A stretch of DNA of 64,000 nucleotides, from NCBI RefSeq assembly GCF_012396505.1, contig NZ_JAAXPN010000002.1, positions 124,001 through 188,000 on the forward strand, given 5' to 3'. A program made the translations under genes and the position numbers. The DNA comes from Periweissella fabalis (GTDB lineage Bacteria; Bacillota; Bacilli; Lactobacillales; Lactobacillaceae). Shown here piece after piece: positions 45,147-54,004 of this stretch; the stretch's first letter is position 1, and each line of letters opens with the position of its first letter. Below the pieces are notes generated by a model. The model had not been told where the DNA came from and did no database searches. It worked only from the letters and a program-made list of their open reading frames with translations.

Positions 45147-46748
45147 TTGAAATTTTCAGAACTTGGTCTTACACAAGACCTGTTAACAGCCATCGAAAAA
45201 CATGGCTATGTTGAAGCAACCCCAATCCAAGAACAAACAATTCCGTTGACTTTACAAGGAATCGATGTGATTGGACAAGCCCAAACTGGTACTGGTAAAA
45301 CAGCTGCCTTTGGGTTACCAATCTTAGAAAACATCGATCCACAAGGTGGTTTGCAAGCCTTAATCATTTCACCAACTCGTGAATTGGCTATTCAAACACA
45401 AGAAGAATTGTACCAACTTGGTCGCGATAAGCGGGTTAAAGTACAAGTAGTTTACGGTGGTTCTGACATCCGTAAACAAATCAATGGTTTGAAAAACCAC
45501 CCCAACATCTTAGTTGGTACTCCTGGTCGTTTACTTGACCACTTGAACCGTAAGACAGTTAAGCTTGACTCAATTAAGAACTTGGTTCTTGATGAAGCCG
45601 ATGAAATGCTTGACATGGGATTCTTAGATGATATTGAATCAATCTTGAAAGCTGTACCTGCAGAACGTCAAACAATGTTGTTCTCAGCTACAATGCCACC
45701 TGCTATCAAACGCATCGGTGTGCAATTTATGCAAGATCCTAAGCACATTAAAATTGAAGCAAAAGAATTAACTACTGACTTAGTTGATCAATACTACGTT
45801 AAGACAAAAGAATTTGAAAAGTTTGATGTGATGACACGTTTATTCGACGTTCAAAACCCTAACTTAACAATCATCTTCGGTCGTACTAAGCGTCGTGTTG
45901 ACGAATTGGCTAAGGGTCTTGAAGCGCGCGGTTACCGTGCAGCTGGAATCCACGGTGACTTATCACAACAAATGCGGATGAAGGTTCTTCGTCAATTCAA
46001 GGGTGGCGAACTTGACATCCTTGTAGCAACTGATGTGGCTGCTCGTGGTTTGGATATCAAGGATGTTACTCACGTTTACAACTACGATATTCCTCAAGAT
46101 CCAGAAAGCTATGTTCACCGTATTGGCCGTACTGGTCGTGCGGGTGCTCACGGAACTTCATTGACTTTCGTATCACCAAGTGAAATTGATTACTTACGTG
46201 ATATTGAAAAGTTAACTAAGAAGCGGATGCTACCATTGAAGCCACCTACTAAGGAAGAAGCTTTAGCTGGTCGTATCGCAACTGCACTTGGTGAAGTTGA
46301 AAATATCATTGGTCGTACTAAGACTGAAGGTATTGAAGAACAAATCGCTAACTTGGTTAACCAATACGATTCTGAAACATTGGCCGCTGCTTTATTGACT
46401 GCAGCAGCCCGTCCAGATTCAGAAGCTGTCCCAGTTAAGATTACTCCAGAACGTCCATTGCCTCGTAAGAAGGGGAATGGCGGCGGTGGTTACCGTGGTG
46501 GTAACCGTCGTGGTGGCGGAGACCGTCGCGGTGGAGATCGTCGCGAAGGTGGCTACCGTGGTCGCCGTGAAGGTGGTCGCGATGGCGAACGTCGTGGTGG
46601 AGATCGTCGTGAAGGTGGACGTGGTGACCGTCGTGAAGGCGGCTACCGTGGTGGTCGCGATGGCGAAAAACGTGGTGGATTCCGTGGTAACGGTAACGGA
46701 TCACACGGTCGTCGTCCATTCACTATTCACGAAAATAACAACGACTAA
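45147..46748 (+). CDS. cshA: DEAD-box ATP-dependent RNA helicase CshA
   Basis: Remodels RNA in ribosome assembly, cold adaptation and mRNA decay. The 533-residue protein has the Q motif, motif I AQTGTGKTA near residues 46-54, PTRELAIQ, DEAD near 149, SAT, and HRIGRTGRAG near 326. From about 440 the tail is Gly/Arg/Asp-rich with repeats such as GGDRRGGDRREGGYRG, an RNA-binding extension. The start is TTG at 45147 with GGAGGA 6 nt ahead. It follows a separate promoter and leader. cshA-acpS-alr-mazF is a conserved order in lactobacilli. Confidence 0.95.
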   Translation: MKFSELGLTQDLLTAIEKHGYVEATPIQEQTIPLTLQGIDVIGQAQTGTGKTAAFGLPILENIDPQGGLQALIISPTRELAIQTQEELYQLGRDKRVKVQVVYGGSDIRKQINGLKNHPNILVGTPGRLLDHLNRKTVKLDSIKNLVLDEADEMLDMGFLDDIESILKAVPAERQTMLFSATMPPAIKRIGVQFMQDPKHIKIEAKELTTDLVDQYYVKTKEFEKFDVMTRLFDVQNPNLTIIFGRTKRRVDELAKGLEARGYRAAGIHGDLSQQMRMKVLRQFKGGELDILVATDVAARGLDIKDVTHVYNYDIPQDPESYVHRIGRTGRAGAHGTSLTFVSPSEIDYLRDIEKLTKKRMLPLKPPTKEEALAGRIATALGEVENIIGRTKTEGIEEQIANLVNQYDSETLAAALLTAAARPDSEAVPVKITPERPLPRKKGNGGGGYRGGNRRGGGDRRGGDRREGGYRGRREGGRDGERRGGDRREGGRGDRREGGYRGGRDGEKRGGFRGNGNGSHGRRPFTIHENNND

Positions 46749-46790
46749 TTAAATTTATCTGCGTTAATTGATAATGAATATTTAAAAGAT

Positions 46791-46960
46791 GTTGTGATAT
46801 AACTATTTTTTAGTAGTAATTTGTAACTGCAAAGGGTCTCAAAACCTACTATATTCAAAAAAATATATATAAATCCCAGGGAAAATTCATTTTTCCTGGG
46901 ATTTTTTGCTAGGATATTCTCAATATTATCTGCTTTTTGACGTACGTTCTTTTTAGAAAA
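46791..46960 (+). repeat. Dispersed palindromic intergenic repeat, copy 7
   Basis: GTTGTGATATAACTATTTTT, then TAGTAGTAATTTGTAAC, GGTCTCAAAACCTACTATAT, TCAAAAAAATAT, a stem on AAATCCCAGG, then a right arm whose inverse is CGTACGTCAAAAAGCAGATA. It shows both arms of the family clearly. It lies between cshA and acpS. Confidence 0.65.
46871..46907 (+). terminator. Terminator after cshA
   Basis: AAATCCCAGG and CCTGGGATTT form the stem, with a run of T after it. It is the centre of repeat copy 7. Confidence 0.88.
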
Positions 46961-47063
46961 GATATTGAATGATAAAATTTAGGTTAATATTATGTTATAG
47001 TTTTGATGTTTGGTATAATAAACTGATATTAAAAAATAAAGATATAATGATGTTGGAGTAACC

Positions 47064-47420
47064 ATGATTTATGGATTGGGAATTGATTTAGCAGATATTG
47101 ATCGTGTATGGGATTTAGCAGTTCGTAAACCAGAATTTATTGCTAAGTTTTTAACTCCTCGTGAACAAAGTGAACTGACCAAATTCAAAGGTATACATGC
47201 GGCTGAATTTGTTGCAGGACGCTGGTCGGCCAAAGAAGCTTATAGTAAAGCTTATGGTACTGGTATTGGGCATGAATTGAGTTTTTTAGACCTTGAATTG
47301 ATTAATAATGCTGCTGGACGACCAGAATTTACAAAGCATCCGTTTGCAGGACGCGTACATGTGTCGATTACACATACAAATAAATTAGTAATGACAGAAG
47401 TTATTTTAGAACAAGTGTAG
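47064..47420 (+). CDS. acpS: Holo-[acyl-carrier-protein] synthase
   Basis: Transfers phosphopantetheine from CoA to acyl carrier protein. The 118-residue protein has the two signatures GLGIDLADIDRV near residues 4-15 and GRWSAKEAYSKAYGTG near 52-67, and a final SITHT motif. The length is normal. TATAAT at 47014-47019 lies upstream. It is followed by alr at 25 nt, the usual partner. Confidence 0.95.
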   Translation: MIYGLGIDLADIDRVWDLAVRKPEFIAKFLTPREQSELTKFKGIHAAEFVAGRWSAKEAYSKAYGTGIGHELSFLDLELINNAAGRPEFTKHPFAGRVHVSITHTNKLVMTEVILEQV

Positions 47421-47445
47421 TAATAAATAGAGGTGAAATAAAGAC

Positions 47446-48567
47446 ATGGCAATTGGGATTCATCGGCCAACCAAAATTACATTAGATAGAGATGCATTAG
47501 TTCACAACATCAATGTTGCGAAAGCACCATTTGCAGATGATATTAATATTTTTGCAGTTGTTAAAGCTAATGCATATGGTCATGGAATACGTGAAATTAC
47601 ACAAATGGCTAAACAAGCTGGAGTAACTGGGTTTGCAGTAGCAATTTTAGACGAAGCACTTGAAGTACGTGAACTTGGTTATGAAAAAGAACCAGTTTTA
47701 GTGTTAGGTATTACATCAATTGAATATATTGTAGATGCTGCGATTAATGGCATCTCATTAACCGTTGGTTACTTGGAATGGCTTAAAGCAGCCCAACCAA
47801 TCCTAGATAGTGAAGAAATTCCACCGTTAAGAGTACATATTGCAGTTGATACTGGGATGGGACGAATAGGTGTCCAAACACCAGCCGATTTAAAGGATAT
47901 GGTTAAATTCTTACGTGAGCACACGCGTGAGTTTAATTTTGAAGGAATGTTTACGCATTTTGCAACAGCAGATGCACCAACTACGGATTATTTTGAGACC
48001 CAAGTGGCTAATTGGGACGCAGCTATTGCAGCTGTTAATCCTTTACCAAAATATGTCCACGCAGCTAATTCAGCAGCAACTATTTGGCATCCTAATGCAA
48101 TACAAACTAATGTTTTACGTTTAGGTGCTGGAATGTATGGGTTTAATCCATCAGGTACAGATTTAGATGCACCAATGTTAAAACCCGTGTTATCATTAAC
48201 TACAGAAGTGGTATTTGTTAAGCAATTGGCTAAGGGGAAGTCAGTTAGCTACGGTGCTACATATCATACTAGCGAAAATGAATGGATTGCTACCCTGCCG
48301 ATTGGTTATGCTGATGGTTTTTTACGCCGAATGCAAGGTTATCACGTGTTAGTAGACGGTCAACCAGCTGAGATTATTGGGCGAGTTACAATGGATCAGA
48401 TGATGATTCGGCTACCTAAAAAATATCCTGTTGGTACTAAGGTAACAATCGTTGGTCAAAGTGGGGATCAACAATTATCACTCGTAGAATTAGCAACATA
48501 TGCTAATACTATTCCCTATGAAATCGTAACGAATCTTTCAACAAGAATTAAGCGTGAGGTAAAATAG
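47446..48567 (+). CDS. alr: Alanine racemase
   Basis: PLP enzyme that makes D-alanine for peptidoglycan and teichoic acids. The 373-residue protein has the PLP Lys in [10 protein letters not shown] near residue 40, the second catalytic Tyr in VSYGATYHT near 268, and [12 protein letters not shown] near 285. The ATG follows AGAGGTG. It is 25 nt behind acpS and 1 nt ahead of the mazF-like gene. Confidence 0.96.
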   Translation: MAIGIHRPTKITLDRDALVHNINVAKAPFADDINIFAVVKANAYGHGIREITQMAKQAGVTGFAVAILDEALEVRELGYEKEPVLVLGITSIEYIVDAAINGISLTVGYLEWLKAAQPILDSEEIPPLRVHIAVDTGMGRIGVQTPADLKDMVKFLREHTREFNFEGMFTHFATADAPTTDYFETQVANWDAAIAAVNPLPKYVHAANSAATIWHPNAIQTNVLRLGAGMYGFNPSGTDLDAPMLKPVLSLTTEVVFVKQLAKGKSVSYGATYHTSENEWIATLPIGYADGFLRRMQGYHVLVDGQPAEIIGRVTMDQMMIRLPKKYPVGTKVTIVGQSGDQQLSLVELATYANTIPYEIVTNLSTRIKREVK

Positions 48568-48568
48568 G

Positions 48569-48994
48569 ATGGCAAAGACTGAAATCAAACGCGGCGATAT
48601 TTATTATGCTGACCTTTCACCAGTAACTGGTTCTGAGCAAGGCGGAACACGTCCGGTTGTGATTGTGCAAAATAACATGGGAAATTATTATTCACCAACG
48701 GTAATTGTAGCAGCTATTACAGCTAAAGCATCAAAATCTAAATTACCAACGCACATTCTATTACCGACAGAAGAAGGAATCGCTAAAGATTCAGTCATTT
48801 TGCTAGAACAGTTGCGAACAATTGATAAAAGCCGCCTTAAGGATCGAGTTTCACATTTAGATACTGAAGTGATGACTAAAGTTGATGTTGGTTTGGCAAT
48901 TAGTTTAGGCTTAGTACCAGACAGTCGCACATATGAGGAAGTCAATCAATCTAACGAACATTTAGAAATGGTTGACACACCAGATAATAAATAA
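48569..48994 (+). CDS. MazF/PemK-family endoribonuclease toxin
   Basis: A 141-residue protein of the MazF/PemK/NdoA family, with [30 protein letters not shown] near residues 6-35 and a conserved [10 protein letters not shown] block near 61. The core is about 115 residues; the C-terminal addition is polar. NdoA of Bacillus cleaves mRNA at UACAU. Here the gene starts 1 nt after alr and no small antitoxin gene lies between or behind. This solitary arrangement may mean a distant antitoxin or a different regulation. Confidence 0.88.
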   Translation: MAKTEIKRGDIYYADLSPVTGSEQGGTRPVVIVQNNMGNYYSPTVIVAAITAKASKSKLPTHILLPTEEGIAKDSVILLEQLRTIDKSRLKDRVSHLDTEVMTKVDVGLAISLGLVPDSRTYEEVNQSNEHLEMVDTPDNK

Positions 48995-49000
48995 ATCACT

Positions 49001-49048
49001 AAACTCCATAGTTATTAGATGCCTAGTCTAACGATTATGGAGTTTGTT
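49001..49048 (+). terminator. Stem-loop after mazF
   Basis: AAACTCCATA and TATGGAGTTT form the outer stem, with GTTA/TAAC and TTAGA/TCTAA pairs inside. Only a weak T-tract follows, so readthrough is possible. Confidence 0.6.
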
Positions 49049-49082
49049 GTATAAATTATGACCATGATTCGTAGGAGTAATT

Positions 49083-49532
49083 ATGAATTTTTATGATGTA
49101 ACATATTTAGAACACCAAGCAGCTGTAAATAATTATTTGCAAACGGTGTTAATGGGGATTGGTATTTTAAGTTTTGTGATTTTATCTAGCCTATATGCGT
49201 TTAAACGTTTAAAACGTAAATACCGTGATTTGAGTATTATTATCTTTTTATTTTTACTTTTCATGTTTGGCTTACAATACACTGATTACACGATGTTAAA
49301 AAATAAGGATACACAATCAACGCAAATGATTAACTTTATTAAAGTTATTGCCGCAGAACGTCACCTTAAGGAAAAAGATGTCTACGTTAATTCAACGCAA
49401 TTGACCGATGGGACGATTGTTAAATTAAAATCAAAGTACTATCAAATTAAGTTAAATGCGGACCAATCATCGTATGTCTTAATTCGCACTCACTTATTAA
49501 CTAATATTAATATCATGACGGAGGAGAAATAA
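49083..49532 (+). CDS. DUF3290 membrane protein
   Basis: A 149-residue protein with two membrane helices near residues 20-40 and 50-70 and an extracytoplasmic or cytoplasmic C-terminal domain of about 75 residues. The family DUF3290 is found in lactic acid bacteria, usually just before a DUF421 gene, as here. Its function is unknown. The ATG follows GTAGGAG. Confidence 0.75.
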   Translation: MNFYDVTYLEHQAAVNNYLQTVLMGIGILSFVILSSLYAFKRLKRKYRDLSIIIFLFLLFMFGLQYTDYTMLKNKDTQSTQMINFIKVIAAERHLKEKDVYVNSTQLTDGTIVKLKSKYYQIKLNADQSSYVLIRTHLLTNINIMTEEK

Positions 49533-49536
49533 GGGC

Positions 49537-50169
49537 ATGCAATTATATAGTCCAATTATTATTAAACTAGCGTTAGGTATTTTATGCTTAATTTTACAAA
49601 TTAACTTATTGGGGAAAGGTAATTTAGCACCAACTTCGGCCTTAGATCAAGTTCAAAATTATGTCCTCGGGGGTATTATTGGGGGTGTGATTTACAATGA
49701 TAGTATTTCCGTCTTACAATTTTTCTTAGTCCTAATTATTTGGACGATGCTCGTGTTAATTGTTAAATTTGCTAAAGAACATAACCGTTACATCCGCTTT
49801 GTGATTGATGGTCGGCCAATTAGTTTGGTAGAACGTGGACGATTAAATATTAGTAACTGTCTAAAAGTAGGAATGTCGGCTAATGAATTAATGTTTAAAT
49901 TACGGATGCAAGGTGTTTATGAGGTTAAACAAGTTAAACGAGCCATTTTAGAGCAAAATGGACAACTAACAATCATCAAATTTGGTGAAGATAATATTAT
50001 TTATCCAATTATTGTTGATGGTCAAGTTGATTTTGATGCACTTAGTCTAGTAAAAAAAGATGAGCTATGGTTACATAATGAATTAAAAAGACAGCGCCAA
50101 CGTAATATTCGAAAAATTTATCTAGCTGAATACATTGATGGTAAATTAATAATTCACCGTTATGAATAG
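49537..50169 (+). CDS. DUF421 (YetF-like) membrane protein
   Basis: A 210-residue protein with three N-terminal membrane helices and a C-terminal soluble domain. The block FVIDGRPISLVERGRLNISNCLKVGMSANELMFKLRMQGV near residues 87-126 is the DUF421 signature. YetF-like proteins in Bacillus spore formers affect germination; the role in lactic acid bacteria is unknown. It follows the DUF3290 gene by 4 nt, so the products probably act together. Confidence 0.8.
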   Translation: MQLYSPIIIKLALGILCLILQINLLGKGNLAPTSALDQVQNYVLGGIIGGVIYNDSISVLQFFLVLIIWTMLVLIVKFAKEHNRYIRFVIDGRPISLVERGRLNISNCLKVGMSANELMFKLRMQGVYEVKQVKRAILEQNGQLTIIKFGEDNIIYPIIVDGQVDFDALSLVKKDELWLHNELKRQRQRNIRKIYLAEYIDGKLIIHRYE

Positions 50170-50181
50170 TTAAAGTGAAAC

Positions 50182-50345
50182 AAGTTATGATATAACTAAT
50201 TTGCAGTAAGAGTTTACAACCCAAAAGTGTTTGTAAAGTCTAATATATTCAAATATGACAAATAAGCCGTTGAAGGAAAATTCTTCAACGGCTTATTTAT
50301 CAGCTATATACTCAATACGGTATTTTTGTCAGAGCTCATTTTTGA
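50182..50345 (+). repeat. Dispersed palindromic intergenic repeat, copy 8
   Basis: GTTATGATATAACTAATTTG, then CAGTAAGAGTTTACAACC, GTGTTTGTAAAGTCTAATAT, ATTCAAATAT, a stem on AATAAGCCGTTGAAG, and a right arm with inverse similarity. It lies between converging genes. Confidence 0.65.
50261..50299. terminator. Bidirectional terminator in repeat copy 8
   Basis: AATAAGCCGTTGAAG and CTTCAACGGCTTATT form a perfect 15-bp stem around a 7-nt loop. Confidence 0.85.
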
Positions 50346-50393
50346 CAGCAAAATTAGTTTCTTTAGTACGAAATGTTTTCACTAGGTTCTTAT

Positions 50394-51248
50394 TTAATCT
50401 TCAAATAAAAAGTGCATCACGGTTTTTTCAACTTGGGGATTACGTTTTAATTTTGAATGTTGGGCATTGGAACCGGTAAATTCTTGTTGTTGATAAGAAG
50501 CACTTCGGCTCGTTAAATATTTTAATGCTTGTGCCGAGTTAATTGGGACGCGACCATCCGACTCAGAACCATCATTTAAATTACCAAAAATATTTAGTAC
50601 GTGTGCTGCTTTGGGGAAAGTTGTGTGTAACTTACTAAAGTGATTAAAAATGGTACTTTTAATTGTTGGTTGGCCATCAGCTAAAAGTGGTGAACGGCTG
50701 GCATTGGTACTGCCGGAACCACCAATAAAGCTATTTGAAATACTGGCAATTGCAACATATTTATTTAAGGTAGGTAAATTAGAATTGTTGCTATTATTTA
50801 ATAAATATTCAGCTAAAGTACTGTTACCCATTGAATGAGCAACAACATTGAACTTTTTAAAATGATATTGATGATGTAATTTTTCAATAATAACACGCAA
50901 AATACGAGCATTATGTGCAGGATTACCATTAGTACTATCATCAAAGACAATATTAATTAATGGATTATTAGCTTTAGCAGTCAAAGTACCTGTTGTAGCC
51001 AAGGTATCATTAGCTCGCACGTGAATTGTTTCGACGGCGGTACCTAATTTTGCCCGCTCAATGGCATTAATTAATGGCTGCATTGAACTGGCATTACCAC
51101 CGAATCCATGTAAAAAAATAGTCGGATTATCGCTAAAGTGGGCATCAGCTGGGGCTTTTTTCATTAATTGTTTGGCCGGTGTACAGCCACTGAGAATTAG
51201 TAAAATGATAGCAAATAAACTAATTAATAAATATTTTTGTTTTAACAT
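50394..51248 (-). CDS. DUF915-type alpha/beta-hydrolase lipoprotein
   Basis: A 284-residue surface lipoprotein. A signal with lipobox ILSGC puts the lipid-bearing Cys near residue 22. The hydrolase part has an oxyanion-loop motif FLHGFGGNASS near residue 45 and the nucleophile elbow VAHSMGNSTLAEYLL near 140, with later Asp and His (NAQHSKLKRN) suited to a catalytic triad. Relatives are predicted esterases of unknown substrate. The ATG follows AGGAGG. Confidence 0.82.
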   Translation of the reverse strand: MLKQKYLLISLFAIILLILSGCTPAKQLMKKAPADAHFSDNPTIFLHGFGGNASSMQPLINAIERAKLGTAVETIHVRANDTLATTGTLTAKANNPLINIVFDDSTNGNPAHNARILRVIIEKLHHQYHFKKFNVVAHSMGNSTLAEYLLNNSNNSNLPTLNKYVAIASISNSFIGGSGSTNASRSPLLADGQPTIKSTIFNHFSKLHTTFPKAAHVLNIFGNLNDGSESDGRVPINSAQALKYLTSRSASYQQQEFTGSNAQHSKLKRNPQVEKTVMHFLFED

Positions 51249-51372
51249 TTAAAACCTCCTAAAATAACATATATTTATTATACCGTCTTAGCACAAATTT
51301 TCACGAAAGATAAATTTTACAAGATACTAAAAGTGTTATACTAAATTATAAATCTATAATTAAAGAGGTAGG

Positions 51373-52280
51373 ATGATGAAAACAGGGACAACAATCATTG
51401 AATTGGCTAATGGCTATCATCTTTGGACGAACACACAAGGTACAGGCACAATTCATTTACTCGCTCTTCATGGTGGCCCTGGGGGTAATCATGAATATTG
51501 GGAAGACACTGCTCAACGATTACAAGCCCAAGGCATAGATATTCAAGTCCATATGTATGATCAACTAGGGTCATGGTACTCAGATCAACCTGATTTCTCA
51601 GATCCTAAAAATGCGAATATTTTAACTTATGACTATTATATTGATGAGGTAGAAGAAGTACGGCAAAAATTGGGAATTGATAATTTTTACTTAATTGGCC
51701 AAAGTTGGGGTGGTGCTTTAACACAACTGTATGCATTGAAATATGGGCAACATTTAAAAGGAGCTATCATCTCATCAATGACGGACAACATTGAGGAATA
51801 TGTAATTTCAATTAATCAACGTCGAGAAGAAGCACTATCTGTTGAAGCTGTTAACTATATGAAAATGATTGAAACGACTGGTAAATGGGATGATGAACAA
51901 TATCAAGCTATGTTCAAGTGTTAAATGAACAATACGTGGATCGTAAACAACCAGTTTTGCCAACACATTTAATTTCAACCATGGCCACAGATGTATATGG
52001 ACCATTTCAAGGTGATAATGAATTTGTGGTTACAGGTAAATTAAAAGAATTTGATTTACGAGATCAAATTCAAAATATTACAGTTCCAACATTAGTGACT
52101 TTTGGTGATCATGAGACAATGCCTGTTGCAACAGCTAAACGAATGGCAAAGCAAATTCCTCATGCTCGATTAGCCATCACGCCGGAAGCGGGGCATCATG
52201 CAATGATGGACAATCCACAAGTTTATTACGCTAATTTAGCACAGTTTATTAATGATGTTGAAACTGGTGTATTTTCTTAA
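51373..52280 (+). pseudogene. pip: Proline iminopeptidase, broken by a one-base frameshift
   Basis: Normal enzyme: serine aminopeptidase that removes N-terminal proline. The first reading (to 51924) has HGGPGGN near residue 34 and nucleophile elbow GQSWGGAL near 107, then stops after QAMFKC. The second frame, from about 51918, continues VLNEQYVDRKQ with the Asp in FGDHETMP and the His in EAGHHAMMD. Adding one base near 51913 restores one protein of about 300 residues with the whole catalytic triad. The start at 51373 or 51376 follows GAGG. A sequencing error is possible. Confidence 0.8.
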
Positions 52281-52299
52281 AATTAGTAATTTAAAGTCT

Positions 52300-52331
52300 A
52301 AATCGTGCATAAATAAGTGCACGATTTTTTT
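52300..52331 (+). terminator. Terminator after pip
   Basis: AATCGTGCA and TGCACGATT pair around an 8-nt loop, with six T after it. Confidence 0.85.
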
Positions 52332-52335
52332 ATAC

Positions 52336-52364
52336 TTGAAATTGTTTAGGGGGTATAGTATTAT
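52336..52364 (+). promoter_or_regulatory. birA-bioY promoter
   Basis: TTGAAA at 52336-52341, a 17-nt spacer, and TATTAT at 52359-52364. The last base of the -10 box is the first base of the operator. Confidence 0.65.
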
Positions 52365-52401
52365 TTTAGTCACTGATACAACATGAAAAAGGTGACTAAA
52401 A
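52364..52401 (+). promoter_or_regulatory. BirA-type operator overlapping the birA start region
   Basis: TTTTAGTCAC and GTGACTAAAA are perfect 10-bp inverted arms separated by 18 nt. Known BirA sites in Firmicutes are long inverted repeats with TGTTAACC-like arms and about 14-16 nt spacing, so this is a variant. It covers the transcription start and the AAAGGTGA ribosome site, and ends one base before the TTG start codon. Confidence 0.7.
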
Positions 52402-53364
52402 TTGAAAGAAGAAATTTTATCATATTTAATGCAACATCCTACTGAGGATACTAGTGGTGAACGATTAGCTGAACGTTATCAAGTTAGTCGGAATGCTGTT
52501 TGGAAAGTTATTAAACAACTACAAGCTGAAGGGTACTTAATTGAAAGTCAACATCGGCGTGGTTATCGCTATTTAGGGACCAAAAATCTATCAGCCGAGC
52601 AAATAGCCTTACATTTAGGTCATACTTTAAAAGTTCAAGTATTCCAAACAATTGATTCAACGAATAAATTGGCTAAACAACTAGCAACTGAAAATCCGAG
52701 TCAACCACTTGCAATTATTGCCAATCAACAAACAGCAGGTTACGGGCGTTATGGACGCGATTATTATAGTCCAAAAGATACGGGCGTTTATATCAGCCTA
52801 TTATTACCAATGACTAATAAAGATGTCACAAGTGGGTTGTTTACAACTGGGGCAGCAGTAGCTGTTACTAAAGTTTTTGAAACTTTGTATCATATAAATT
52901 TACAAATAAAGTGGGTTAATGATTTAATCTATAATAATCGTAAGATTGCAGGCATTATGACCGAGGGAATTACTGATTTTGAGACAGGATCACTTAGTTA
53001 TGTGATAGTTGGTATTGGCATAAATTTAACAACTTCTAATTTCCCAATATCGATGCAAAATAAAGCAGGTTCACTTAATCTCCAAGAACTTGATCGTAAC
53101 TTATTGGTAGCACATTTATTAGATGAAATGTATCGGCTTTTAATGGGTGAATTGACACCGGATATATTAAATTACTATCGTGAACATTCGCTAGTAATTG
53201 GGCATGAGATTATTTTAGATCAACGAGGAAAATTAGTTCAAGGTAGAGTTATTGATATTAATAATGAAGGAGCTATTGTTGTATCAACAAATACAGGTTT
53301 ACAAACTTTTAGTAGTGGTGAAATTACCAAAGTAAAACTTTTAGATGGAGAATATCATGGATAA
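52402..53364 (+). CDS. birA: Bifunctional biotin-protein ligase and biotin operon repressor
   Basis: Attaches biotin to carboxylase carrier proteins and represses biotin genes when loaded with biotinyl-AMP. The 320-residue protein has an N-terminal winged helix (SGERLAERYQVSRNAVWKVIKQLQAEGY near residues 18-45) and the ligase domain with NQQTAGYGRYGRDYYSP near 110-126, a variant of the GRGRxGR loop, and KWVNDLIYNNRKIAGIM with the catalytic Lys near 170. The TTG start follows AAAGGTGA. It overlaps bioY by 8 nt. Confidence 0.93.
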   Translation: MKEEILSYLMQHPTEDTSGERLAERYQVSRNAVWKVIKQLQAEGYLIESQHRRGYRYLGTKNLSAEQIALHLGHTLKVQVFQTIDSTNKLAKQLATENPSQPLAIIANQQTAGYGRYGRDYYSPKDTGVYISLLLPMTNKDVTSGLFTTGAAVAVTKVFETLYHINLQIKWVNDLIYNNRKIAGIMTEGITDFETGSLSYVIVGIGINLTTSNFPISMQNKAGSLNLQELDRNLLVAHLLDEMYRLLMGELTPDILNYYREHSLVIGHEIILDQRGKLVQGRVIDINNEGAIVVSTNTGLQTFSSGEITKVKLLDGEYHG

Positions 53365-53905
53365 ATCAACAAATAAACGACAAGCAAATTTAAGAACTTT
53401 AATTTTAGCGGCTGAGTTCGCCGTTTTTTTAGCAATTTTTGCTCAAATTTCAATTCCATTTGGCATCGTTCCATTTACAGGCCAAACTTTAGCACTAGGC
53501 TTGTTTGCTAGTATTGCACGTCCTAAGATTAGTTTTAGTGCAGTAGCACTGTATTTACTACTAGGAGCGATTGGCCTACCTGTTTTTGCCAATGGAAGTG
53601 CGGGGTTAGTAGTTCTTTTTGGACCAAATGCAGGATATTTATTTGGCTTTTTGTTTTACGTTATTTTAGTTGGAAGTGTAATTGTAAAATATCATAAGTG
53701 GTGGCAAATTGCTTTAGTAAATTTAATTGCTGCTGTGGGACAATTATTAATCGGGACAATCGTATATGCATTATGGATTCATGTGCCAATTACACATGCT
53801 TTATATGCTGGAATGGTGGTCTTTATTCCATTAGCAATTGTTAAAGTACTAATTGTAACTATTGTGGCAACAAAGATTATTAAGCGTTTTGGTATCTTTA
53901 AGTAG
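53357..53905 (+). CDS. bioY: Biotin transporter BioY (ECF substrate-binding component)
   Basis: A 182-residue membrane protein with about six helices and the BioY signatures PFTGQTLALGLFA near residue 36 and YLLLGAIGLPVFANGSAG near 61-78. It binds biotin and works with shared ECF ATPases elsewhere in the genome. The ATG at 53357 follows GGAG inside the end of birA; the longer frame starts at 53345. No biotin synthesis gene is in the window, so this points to biotin uptake, possibly auxotrophy. Confidence 0.93.
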   Translation: MDKSTNKRQANLRTLILAAEFAVFLAIFAQISIPFGIVPFTGQTLALGLFASIARPKISFSAVALYLLLGAIGLPVFANGSAGLVVLFGPNAGYLFGFLFYVILVGSVIVKYHKWWQIALVNLIAAVGQLLIGTIVYALWIHVPITHALYAGMVVFIPLAIVKVLIVTIVATKIIKRFGIFK

Positions 53906-53911
53906 ATCTTA

Positions 53912-53999
53912 AAAGTAACTATTTAAAAGTCCGATATATTTAAATATGAAAAAAAGCTGAATTTATAAAAATTCAGCTTTTTTCGTTATCTAGGTGGCT
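53912..53999 (+). repeat. Dispersed intergenic repeat, copy 9 (short)
   Basis: It reads TTTAAAAGTCCGATATATTT, AAATAT, then a stem AAAGCTGAATTT with its complement. It matches the middle block and centre of the family but is short on the left. It lies between converging bioY and pepX. Confidence 0.5.
53949..53984. terminator. Bidirectional terminator between bioY and pepX
   Basis: AAAAAAGCTGAATTT and AAATTCAGCTTTTTT form the stem with a 4-nt loop. Confidence 0.88.
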
Positions 54000-54004
54000 A
54001 ACAA

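Noticed and set aside
46441-46719. His/Asp-rich protein on the minus strand
   Set aside because: It is the reverse reading of the Arg-Gly-Asp repeats of cshA, with no ribosome site or promoter.
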